Of a stretch of 56,152 bases of DNA, positions 1 through 10,700 are shown in pieces (the first letter of the stretch is position 1; each line of letters opens with the position of its first letter). The stretch is taken from the NCBI GenBank assembly GCA_031291055.1, contig JARLJU010000275.1:1-56152 (forward strand). The letters are read 5' to 3'. Source of the DNA: Rudaea sp. GTDB taxonomy: Bacteria > Pseudomonadota > Gammaproteobacteria > Xanthomonadales > Rhodanobacteraceae. The translations under genes and the position numbers were made by a program. The notes below the pieces were generated by a model that saw only the letters and a list, made by a program, of their open reading frames with translations, was not told the origin of the DNA and did not search any database.

Positions 1-18
1 CGTGCAAGGAACCTACTC

Positions 19-96
19 ATGAACCGGACGAACTGCACATCAAACCAAAGTGTCGCCGACCTGTTCGTCACCACCGTGCAAGGAACCTGCTCATGA
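19..96 (+). CDS. 25-aa mini-ORF, repeat unit 1
   Basis: ATG at 19 is preceded by AAGGAA and the frame ends TGA at 94-96, overlapping the next ATG at 93 by four bases. The peptide begins MNRTNCTSNQ and ends VQGTCS. The TGA at 20-22 closes an upstream frame ending VQGTYS, presumably another unit or the tail of an ABC ATPase gene. Whether a stable peptide is made is unknown; its likely role is translational coupling. Confidence 0.35.
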   Translation: MNRTNCTSNQSVADLFVTTVQGTCS

Positions 97-170
97 ACCG
101 GACGAACTGCACATCAAACCAAAGTGTCGCCGACCTGTTCGTCGCCACCGTGCAAGGAACCTACTCATGA
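93..170 (+). CDS. 25-aa mini-ORF, repeat unit 2
   Basis: Same frame organisation as the unit before it: AAGGAA, ATG at 93, and a TGA at 168-170 that overlaps the ATG at 167. The peptide ends FVATVQGTYS. Confidence 0.35.
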   Translation: MNRTNCTSNQSVADLFVATVQGTYS

Positions 171-244
171 ACCGGACGAACTGCACATCAAACCAAAGTG
201 TCGCCGACCTGTTCGTCGCCACCATGCAAGGAATCTATTCATGA
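167..244 (+). CDS. 25-aa mini-ORF, repeat unit 3
   Basis: ATG at 167. Its TGA at 242-244 overlaps the ATG (241) of the downstream permease gene, so ribosomes finishing this peptide sit on the permease start. The peptide ends FVATMQGIYS. Confidence 0.35.
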   Translation: MNRTNCTSNQSVADLFVATMQGIYS

Positions 245-1230
245 ACACGGGAACCCCAATGAATACCTTCGGTTGGCTGCTCAAGCGTGAATACTGGGAA
301 AATCGCGGTGGATTCATGCGCGCACCCTTCATCATTGCGCTCGCATTCCTCGCCTTGTTCGTCATCGTTCTGATCACGGCCGAACTCGCCGCGAAGCAGC
401 ATGGCGTCAACGTCAATGGCATTCAGCTCGACATGCTGACGCAGAACATGTCGCCGGATAACGTGGCGAAGATGAATGCCGCAGTGGATATCGGCCTGCT
501 CACGCTGTGTTTTCCGATTGGCATCGGCTTGTTCTTCGTCGTGTTCTTCTACGCTTTGGGTTCACTGTACAACGACCGCAGCGATCGCAGCGTCCTGTTC
601 TGGAAATCGCTGCCCATATCCGACTCGCAGACAGTCCTCGCAAAAGTCGTGGCGGCAAGTCTGATCGCACCGGTATTTGCCGTGGCTGCCATGATCGTGC
701 TGCAACTGGCGTTCCTTGTACTGATGACCATTTTTGCCGCGATCAACGGCGTCAACGCAATCACCGCACTGTGGTCGCCGCTGCACATGATCAAGTTGTG
801 GCTGATGATGGTTCTGCTGATTCCGGTCAACGCGCTCTGGGCGCTGCCGACGATCGGCTGGCTGCTGCTGTGTTCCAGCTTCGTCCGCTCCAAACCGTTC
901 CTCTGGGCGGTACTGCTTCCGGTAATCGCAGGCGTCCTCGTGTCCTGGGTGAATGTCATGCAGCAGATGTCATTGCCCAGCGGCTGGTTCTGGCAGCACA
1001 TCGTCGGCAGGGCCTTGCTGAGCCTGGTGCCGGGAGGCTGGCTCAACGCGGATACATTCCACACCCTAGAACACGCCAGAGGCCCCGAAGCGTTCGCCGG
1101 GCTGATTTCCCTGGAGACGATCGGCACCGTGCTCACATCGACCGATCTCCTGATCGGCGTCGTTGCAGGAGCCGCGATGATTGGCGCGGCGATCTATTTC
1201 CGCCGTCAACGCACCGAAGCCTATGCTTAA
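241..1230 (+). CDS. ABC-2-type transporter permease
   Basis: A 329-residue membrane protein. The N-terminus has the ABC-2 permease pattern LLKREYWENRGGF followed by a hydrophobic helix. Further membrane segments lie near residues 90-115, 140-175, 190-225, 235-255 and 295-315. It would be the membrane half of an export or lipid/drug-type ABC transporter whose ATPase should lie just left of the window. The start at 241 is preferred because AAGGAA at 228-233 is well spaced; ATG at 259 is an alternative. A much longer in-frame reading back to 124 only runs through the repeat array and is not believable. Substrate unknown. Confidence 0.72.
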   Translation: MNTGTPMNTFGWLLKREYWENRGGFMRAPFIIALAFLALFVIVLITAELAAKQHGVNVNGIQLDMLTQNMSPDNVAKMNAAVDIGLLTLCFPIGIGLFFVVFFYALGSLYNDRSDRSVLFWKSLPISDSQTVLAKVVAASLIAPVFAVAAMIVLQLAFLVLMTIFAAINGVNAITALWSPLHMIKLWLMMVLLIPVNALWALPTIGWLLLCSSFVRSKPFLWAVLLPVIAGVLVSWVNVMQQMSLPSGWFWQHIVGRALLSLVPGGWLNADTFHTLEHARGPEAFAGLISLETIGTVLTSTDLLIGVVAGAAMIGAAIYFRRQRTEAYA

Positions 1231-1237
1231 CCGAATG

Positions 1238-1264
1238 ATCCCCTCTCCCACCGGGAGAGGGGAT
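1238..1264. terminator. 12-bp perfect hairpin after the permease gene
   Basis: ATCCCCTCTCCC, loop ACC, GGGAGAGGGGAT. The stem is perfect and starts eight bases past the stop codon, but no T run follows on either strand. It may act as a transcript-end stabiliser, or it may be a dispersed intergenic palindrome of the CTCTCCC/GGGAGAG kind that I associate with this bacterial order. Confidence 0.4.
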
Positions 1265-1342
1265 GGCGACGGGGCCGGTTGGTACTGAACGTCGAGTCGA
1301 CCCCGTACCCTCGTTAGTCTCTCTGGGAGCAGAAAGACTGCC

Positions 1343-2509
1343 CTACTTGATCGTATCGGTCATCACGCGATACGCGTTGGCGCCCTGCTTTACGATGCCG
1401 GTCTGACCGAGATTCAGGTCGCCGTCGAGCCAGTAGCGCACCAGGTCCAGACCGGAACGGCGCGAGACAATCGCGGCGCCCTTGCCGGTATAGAGGATAT
1501 CGCCCTGGCGCAGATCGGCCGGATGCAGAGTCGCCGAAACGTCGTGGCCCTCGGCGTATTGCTGCTGCAGCGACTTGCGTTCCGCCGAGTCCGAAGGTGG
1601 CACGCTACCGACAAAATGCCGGTCAACCTCACGCGTGCGCAGGGTCGGATTGGCGACATTGCGGATTGGCTCGCCGACCTTGTAGCGGTTCTCGCCGTTC
1701 GGCAGCAGTTCGATTCTATCCAGGTTCAAGTCACCTTCCAGCCAGTACAACTGCGTGTGCGCGCCCGAACGCCGCACGACTCCGCGCACGCTGCCGTCGA
1801 CGAAAATCAGATCGTCCTTCTGCAGTTGCTCGACCGCGAGGCTGCCGTCGGCGGCCTTGCCCTCGTTGAGATTCTTTTCCATGCGCTGCTTGATTTCGGC
1901 CAGCCGGTTCGCCTCGGCCTTTTCCTTGTCAGCCGCAGCCTTCGCTGCCTCGGCTTTTGCCGCCTCGGCTTTCGCTGCCGCAGCCCGCGCTGCATCGGCC
2001 TTTGCCGCTTCCGCTCGTGCCGCCTCGGCCTTCTCCGCATCGGCCTTTGCCGCCGCGGCGGCTCGCGCCGCATCCGCCCTCGCCTCATCGGTCCGTGCAG
2101 CTTCCGCTCTGGCCGCTTCGAGCCTGGCTGCCTCGGCTTTCGCCGCCGCGGCCTTTGCCGCATCAGCCTTCGCTGCGTCTGCCCTGGGTGCCTCGCCCGC
2201 CGGTGCCTCGACTTTCGCCGGCGCCGCCTTGCCGTCTTCGATGCGCACCAGCACGTTCTCGAAAAAGCCTTCGCTCATTTGCACGCTGGCATTGGCTGCA
2301 CCGGCGCGCAGCTTTGCCGCAACCTTGCCCTGCCAGTATTGCGGAGCCGTCACGACAAGCTTCTTGCCCGACGCGGCAGCCTGCTGCGCGATTTCCGCCA
2401 GCCGCGCATCGCCAGCACCCGAGAGAAAATCCTTGCCGCTGATATCCACCTGCTGCGCGATCGCCGCGGTCGAAAAAAGCGCACTTGCAAAAAGTATACG
2501 TTTCAACAT
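1343..2509 (-). CDS. Secreted Ala-rich coiled-coil protein, unknown function
   Basis: A 388-residue protein with a Sec signal peptide (MLKRILFASALFSTAAIAQQ). It has a small N-terminal domain to about residue 95, then a long Ala/Lys/Glu helix of KADAAKAEAA type at about 108-215 that resembles the TolA stalk in composition. Two C-terminal copies of a beta module follow at about 233-282 and 337-386, each with RRSG, YWL(E/D)GDLNL and a YxV ending. The start is set by the ribosome site: GGAG at 2516-2519 sits six bases before the ATG at 2509, whereas the ATG at 2515 directly abuts it. It faces the permease and follows fumC on the same strand, 149 bases away. Probably periplasmic or envelope-associated; family not recognised. 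Confidence 0.8.
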   Translation of the reverse strand: MLKRILFASALFSTAAIAQQVDISGKDFLSGAGDARLAEIAQQAAASGKKLVVTAPQYWQGKVAAKLRAGAANASVQMSEGFFENVLVRIEDGKAAPAKVEAPAGEAPRADAAKADAAKAAAAKAEAARLEAARAEAARTDEARADAARAAAAAKADAEKAEAARAEAAKADAARAAAAKAEAAKAEAAKAAADKEKAEANRLAEIKQRMEKNLNEGKAADGSLAVEQLQKDDLIFVDGSVRGVVRRSGAHTQLYWLEGDLNLDRIELLPNGENRYKVGEPIRNVANPTLRTREVDRHFVGSVPPSDSAERKSLQQQYAEGHDVSATLHPADLRQGDILYTGKGAAIVSRRSGLDLVRYWLDGDLNLGQTGIVKQGANAYRVMTDTIK

Positions 2510-2664
2510 TGCCATCTCCGAACACCCCTGTTAGACCCTTCAAACCGGATGCGCCAGTTTGTCGTTCCGCCGCTGGCGTGCATGTGCCTTAAGGCATGTC
2601 GCATCGTGTATTAACTTTTCTTCACGGTTCGCGTGCGCGTCGACGCCGGCCACGACACCGGGCC

Positions 2665-5524
<2,860 letters not shown>

Positions 5525-5531
5525 TTGCACG

Positions 5532-6713
5532 ATGGTCGCAATTCCGATCGAACTGAAGGCCAGCCACAATCGGCCGCTCGGCATGTCGCCGGCGCGTTTC
5601 CTGCGTGAATACTGGCAGAAACAGCCTCTGCTCGTGCGCGGCATGTTTGCCGGTTTCCAGAATGCATTGACACCCGAAGACCTGGCCGGGCTGGCTTGCG
5701 AAGAAGCGGCGCTGTCGCGCATCGTCTTGCATGACCCCGGGCACAATCGCTGGACCTTGCGCACCGGACCATTCGGCGAAAGCGATTTCGCGACACTGCC
5801 GAAGACGCACTGGACTCTGCTCGTTCAGGACGTGGACAAATGGGATGCGGATGTCGCCGCCCTGCTCGATGGCTTCGGGTTCATTCCGGCATGGCGCCGC
5901 GACGATGTCATGGTCAGCTACGCGACCGATGGAGGCGGCGTCGGCCCGCACGTGGATCGGTACGATGTATTTCTCGTACAGGGCATCGGTCGGCGCCGCT
6001 GGCGCATCAGCACCGATCCGGGTGCGCCGATGGACTTTCGCGCCGATTCCGATCTGAAATTGCTGGCCGGATTCGCGCCGACGCACGATTGGGTGCTCGA
6101 GCCGGGCGATGCGCTTTATCTGCCGCCGGGCGTGCCGCATGAAGGCAAGGCGCTCGGTGAGTGCATGACTTTTTCCATCGGCATGCGTGCGCCGTCCCGG
6201 GCCGAGCTGCTGCTCGATTTTGCCGAATTCCTCGCCGAACCGCTCGGCGAGGAAAAGCGCTATGCCGATCCGGATCTGCGTCCGGCGAAAGACCCGGGCG
6301 AGATCGACGCTGTCGCGCTCCGGCGCGTGCGCGCCGCGATGCCGCATTTTTCCAATGTGGATAATTCCGTTTTCGCCAGCTGGTTCGGGCGCTTCATTAC
6401 CGCCTACCGCGCCGCGCACGAAGCCGCCCCGGCGGCGCGACCGCTGTCGCACGCACGGCTCGGCGGCAAGCTAGCCGGCACGCGCCTGTTGCGCAACCCG
6501 TGGAGCCGGATGGCGTGGACGCGGCACGGACGCAACGCGGAATTGTTCGTCGCCGGCCACAGTTATAGATGCACGGTCGCGCTGGCACGCCTGATCGCCG
6601 GCCAGCGTGATCTTGATGGCGACGCCGTGCTGGCACGTGCCGGAAAGACAGGGCTGCCGGTGCTCGCCGCCCTCGTCAATGCCGGTCATTTGCTGCTCGC
6701 AAAACGGCGCTGA
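5532..6713 (+). CDS. roxA: Ribosomal protein uL16 arginine hydroxylase, JmjC/cupin family
   Basis: An Fe(II)/2-oxoglutarate oxygenase of the YcfD/RoxA family, which in E. coli hydroxylates an arginine of ribosomal protein L16. The metal triad is visible: H140 and D142 in GPHVDRYDVFLVQ and H203 in PPGVPHEG, spaced as in YcfD. The N-terminal MSPARFLREYWQKQPLLVR is typical, and the C-terminal part fits the winged-helix dimer region of the family. The 393-residue length is near the E. coli protein. It sits directly after purB, an arrangement I also associate with Lysobacterales. Confidence 0.88.
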   Translation: MVAIPIELKASHNRPLGMSPARFLREYWQKQPLLVRGMFAGFQNALTPEDLAGLACEEAALSRIVLHDPGHNRWTLRTGPFGESDFATLPKTHWTLLVQDVDKWDADVAALLDGFGFIPAWRRDDVMVSYATDGGGVGPHVDRYDVFLVQGIGRRRWRISTDPGAPMDFRADSDLKLLAGFAPTHDWVLEPGDALYLPPGVPHEGKALGECMTFSIGMRAPSRAELLLDFAEFLAEPLGEEKRYADPDLRPAKDPGEIDAVALRRVRAAMPHFSNVDNSVFASWFGRFITAYRAAHEAAPAARPLSHARLGGKLAGTRLLRNPWSRMAWTRHGRNAELFVAGHSYRCTVALARLIAGQRDLDGDAVLARAGKTGLPVLAALVNAGHLLLAKRR

Positions 6714-6779
6714 AGCACGCCGCTGCCGAGAACGCGGCGCGACGGTACAATGCTGCAAACCAAAAGGTGACGCGCCGCA

Positions 6780-7742
6780 ATGATCCCCAACGACTTCATC
6801 GTCGAGATCGCCGACTGGGCCAATGACGCGGATCGCGACGCCTGCCGCGCCGTCCGCGAACAGGTGTTCATCGCCGAGCAGCAAATACCTCCCGACGAGG
6901 AATGGGACGCGCTCGATGCAAGCTCGCGCCATGTGCTCGCGCGCGATACGCAAGGCAATCCGGTTGGCACAGGACGGCTGACGCCCACGGCCATGATCGG
7001 GCGCATGGCAGTGATCGCGGACTGGCGCGGCCGGCAAGTCGGCCTCGCCATGCTCGGCACTCTCATTCAGCAGGCGCGTGCGCGCGCTTTCCCGGCCGTG
7101 GAAATGCACGCGCAGACGTATGCCGTGCCTTTCTATGAAAAAGCCGGCTTCGTGCGCTATGGCGAGGAATTCAGCGAATGCGGTATCAAGCACGTACATA
7201 TGCGTCTTGAACTGGCGCCAGCCGAATCACCCGAGCGGCCGGCGCCGCCGCCGCGTCCGCAGGTGCAGACCATCGCCGTGGAATCGCGCGACCAGGCGCT
7301 GGCGGAAACCCTGCACCTGATCGGCGATGCAAAAAGGGAATTGTGCATTTATACCCGTGATCTTGATCCGGCCCTGTTCGACACCGAGCCGGGGCTTGCG
7401 GCGCTCAAGCAACTGGCCACCTCCGGGCGCGGCGCCAGCATCCGCATCCTCGTGCAGCAGCCGCAGCAACCGGCGCGGCGCGGGCATCGCCTGATTGCGC
7501 TGGCCCAGCGCCTGACCAGCGTCTTCGCCTTCCGCACGCCGATGCAGGAAGAAGACATGCAGTATCCATCAGCGTTTCTTCTCAACGACGCGCGCGGTTT
7601 TTATTTCCGCACGCTCGGCAACCGTTACGAAGGCGAAGTGGTGAATTACGCACCCGGGCGCCACGCGCAGCTGCTGGAATTCTTCAACCAGGTGTGGGAA
7701 CGCTCGGAAGCCAGCGACGAGCTGCGGCAACTGGCGTTGTGA
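6780..7742 (+). CDS. GNAT acetyltransferase with a C-terminal extension
   Basis: 320 residues in two parts. Residues 1-148 are a GNAT domain of the ElaA-like type: an N-terminal VREQVFIAEQQIP, then GRMAVIADWRGRQVGLAML as the acetyl-CoA loop and VPFYEKAGFVRYGEEFSE near its end. After a Pro-rich linker (ERPAPPPRPQ), residues about 165-320 form a second alpha/beta domain with ALAETLHLIGDAKRELCIYTRDLDP and a late EGEVVNY. This resembles the phospholipase D-like fold of DUF7931-type domains but lacks an HxK motif, so it is probably non-catalytic. The acceptor substrate is unknown. A TACAAT at 6746-6751 could be its own -10 box. Confidence 0.75.
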   Translation: MIPNDFIVEIADWANDADRDACRAVREQVFIAEQQIPPDEEWDALDASSRHVLARDTQGNPVGTGRLTPTAMIGRMAVIADWRGRQVGLAMLGTLIQQARARAFPAVEMHAQTYAVPFYEKAGFVRYGEEFSECGIKHVHMRLELAPAESPERPAPPPRPQVQTIAVESRDQALAETLHLIGDAKRELCIYTRDLDPALFDTEPGLAALKQLATSGRGASIRILVQQPQQPARRGHRLIALAQRLTSVFAFRTPMQEEDMQYPSAFLLNDARGFYFRTLGNRYEGEVVNYAPGRHAQLLEFFNQVWERSEASDELRQLAL

Positions 7743-7759
7743 GCTGGCGCGCCAGGATC

Positions 7760-10700
7760 TCACTGGGGTGATTCAAATCCGTTGGAAAAAATGCGGTCCG
7801 CAATCACCGCCGACACCGTGAAGCGCACCTGTGCGGCCACGATGGCGAACGTGCCGCTGAGAATGCTGCGCGGATCAATGCGGAAATCGCTGACGCTGAA
7901 GCCACTGACACTATTGCTTGCAATTAGGGTATAGGTGTGGCCGACCAGCGTCGCCCCGTTGCCGGGGCTGAAGCGGAAACTGAAAGGACCGTTGCCGGAC
8001 TTGAGCAGGCTGCCGTCGACCACGAGGCGGTCGCTGCCGGCATCGGAGGCGCCGAGTCTGAATGCCATCGTGGCGCCGGCCGTCCAGGTCAGGGTGCCGG
8101 TGCTGAGCATGCCCGTAGTCGCAGCGTCGCCCGGGGCGACGCTGCCGCCCGCCAGAGTCACCGTTCCCGCCGCCGTGCCGACGCCGCTCAGCGTGCCGCC
8201 GTTGACGGTCACCGGGCTGGGTGCCGTGGTCGCTGGATTGCCGGCGGACGCACCGCTGCTCAGGGACCCATCCAGTTGCAGCGTACCGGCGGAAATCGTG
8301 GTCGCGCCGTTGTATGTGTTTGCAGCGCTCAGGATCAGCGTGCCGGCACCCGTCTTGTCAAGGCCACCGTCGGTGCAAAATATCGGCGGGTGGGTATTGT
8401 TGGTATTGCCATTGGCACAGTCGCCGGTGATGACATCGGCCACTGTGGTCGTGGCACTGCCGACCACATCGAATACGACGCCAGCGCCACCCTGCAGGAA
8501 CAGACCCTGACCCAGCGCCAGGCCATAACCGGTATCGACCGTGTTGCCCTGGGTCACGCCGTTGCTGGCGACGCCTGGATTTGCCTGGCCACCGGTGATC
8601 AACTGCGCGCCGGCAGTGTTTTGTATCCTCAGCATGCCGCCATCGCGCAAAAACAGTGCGCCACCGAAGCCCGCGCCGCCGCCGCCGGTCACATAGCCAT
8701 GGCCGCCGCCGAAGCCGCCGGCGACGAACTGCAAGCCGTAGCCGTAACCGCCACCGCCGCCACCGCCACCGCCGAAGCCGCCGCTGCCACCAAAGATCGA
8801 GCCCCCGCTCGCCGCGCCACCCCCACCGCCGAAACCGCCTGCACCGCCGTGGCCAACTCCGTAACCGGCACCGGCACCAAAACCGCCTGCGCCGCCGCGG
8901 TTATTGCTGTTGCTTTCACCCTCGCCGTCGCCGCCACCGCCGCCATAGCCGCCATCGCCGCCCTGGATAGGCGAAGTGGCAACGCCACCGCCACCGCCAA
9001 TGCCGCCGCTGCTGCCGCCCAGATTTCCCCCGCTGAAATAACCGAGGTTGAAATTCTGCCGGGCTGACACCTGGCCCAGGCCGCTGCCGCCGAAACCGCC
9101 GCCGGCATTGCCGCTGCCCGACGCACCTATCCCGCGACCATCTTGCCCGTCCACGCCAGCCAGCATCGCCTGGCAGTCCTGGCCATTCCCACCAGAAATG
9201 GCGCCCAGACCTCCGCCCGCGCCGCCTACCGCCCTGCTGCCCATGCCGCCGCCGCCAGATCCTCCCAGGTTGGCGTCGCTACTGCTGTCGCCGCCCTGCG
9301 CGGTGTTGTTCGCAAAATTGACGTTGGTCAGCCCGACTTGCGCCAGCTGGTTGACGAACAACGCTCCACCGGCACCCATGCCGCCGCCGCCACCTCCACT
9401 GCAACCGCCACGCGCGAGCGCATTGCTCAGAATCAGATTGTCGAATGTCACCATGATCGGCTGCGCACCATCCGGATTCGGCACGCCACCGATGAATGTG
9501 GCAGGGTCCGTCGAAGGCAGGCCGGAAACAAAGAAGATGCGGTGACCATTGCCGGCATTCGCGCCGCCGTTGCCACCGTCGATCGTCACCGGACTGGGCA
9601 GTTCGGAGGCATCGATGCCTACGTTGTTGAAGATCAACGGCAGCTCGTCGCCGAGCACGATGGTTGCCCCGCTGAGATTGCCGGCGAACATGATCGTCAA
9701 CGCCGGAGTCGTCTGCGCCGAGGTTACCGGCATGCCGTTCGCACCGGTGGGCTGGCCGGTCGAACCCGTCATCAGGTTCGAGGCGACGATGCAATCGCGC
9801 AGGGTGACGGTACCCGCATTGACACCGTTCCAGTTCAATGCGTCGACACTGGTGACCTTGTTGGTCGCATCGTTCGGATCATCTAGATTGGAATTGACCG
9901 TGCATACCGCTTGACCGATCGCTACGGTCTGCTGCACCGGCGCGGCGGGCGTGTAGTTCACGTTACCCGCCTGGTTGGCCGTGATCGTGCAGGTGCCTGC
10001 GCCGGTGAACGTTACCGTCGAGCCGCTGATGGTGCAGACACCGGCGACGGTGAATGTCACTGGATTACCCGAGCCACCTCCCGTAGCGGTCACTGTATAG
10101 AGTCCGCCTACTGACAGATCCGATGCCGTCGACGTGAAAACGACGGTCTGGCTGGCCTGGCCGATCAGTATGGTCTGTTGCGCCTGGGTGGCGTCAGCGT
10201 AGCCCGCGTTTCCCGTCTGGTTCGCATCAATGATGCAATCGCCGGCGCCGGTAAAGGTTATTGTCGAGCCGTTGACCGAACAGGCCCCCGGCGTCGAAGC
10301 CGGATCGATGCTGAACGTCACCGGGTTACCCGAACCCCCACCCATTGCGACGACGGTATAATTTCCGCCAACCACCGGGCTCGTCGCTGACGAGGAGAAC
10401 GTGATCGTCTGCGGCAACGGCTCGAATTCCACCGCGCCGATATCACAGGCCGGGCCATACGGGCGCGGGAACCCACGCTGATCCGTGGTCAAGGCCGCAC
10501 CGGTCGCGTCGAGACAGTTGACGGCAGCGTTGATCACCGGACTACCCGGCACCGGCAGCATCGTCAGCCCGGTGCCGCCATTGGAGGCCAGGGCACCGAG
10601 TTGGGGGTCGGCACTGGACACCGCTGTGAGCGATACGCTGGTGCCAGTACCCTCGTTGAAGCTCATGATCAGGTTGCCGCCGCCGCTGGCGCTTCCCGCG

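Larger units (their letters stand above)
1..240 (+). repeat. 74-bp tandem repeat, three full units plus a diverged fourth start
   Basis: Units begin at 1, 75 and 149 and differ from each other at only one or two bases; a diverged fourth unit begins at 223 and merges into the permease gene. Each unit carries a Shine-Dalgarno (AAGGAA) about 7 bases before an ATG, so the array multiplies a translation start. Since 74 is not a multiple of three, each unit closes its own frame and opens the next through an ATGA overlap. The window opens inside the array, so more copies may lie upstream. The encoded peptide tail (VADLFVATVQGTYS) resembles the C-terminal end of ABC ATPases of the CcmA type, so the unit probably arose by duplication of the ATPase/permease gene junction. 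That origin is inference. Confidence 0.95.

Noticed and set aside
1..240. 74-bp repeats as a CRISPR array
   Set aside because: Units are contiguous with no variable spacers and no cas genes nearby.
1523..2614. Plus-strand frame opposite the Ala-rich secreted protein
   Set aside because: Arg/Leu/Cys-rich low-complexity mirror of the KADAA repeats.
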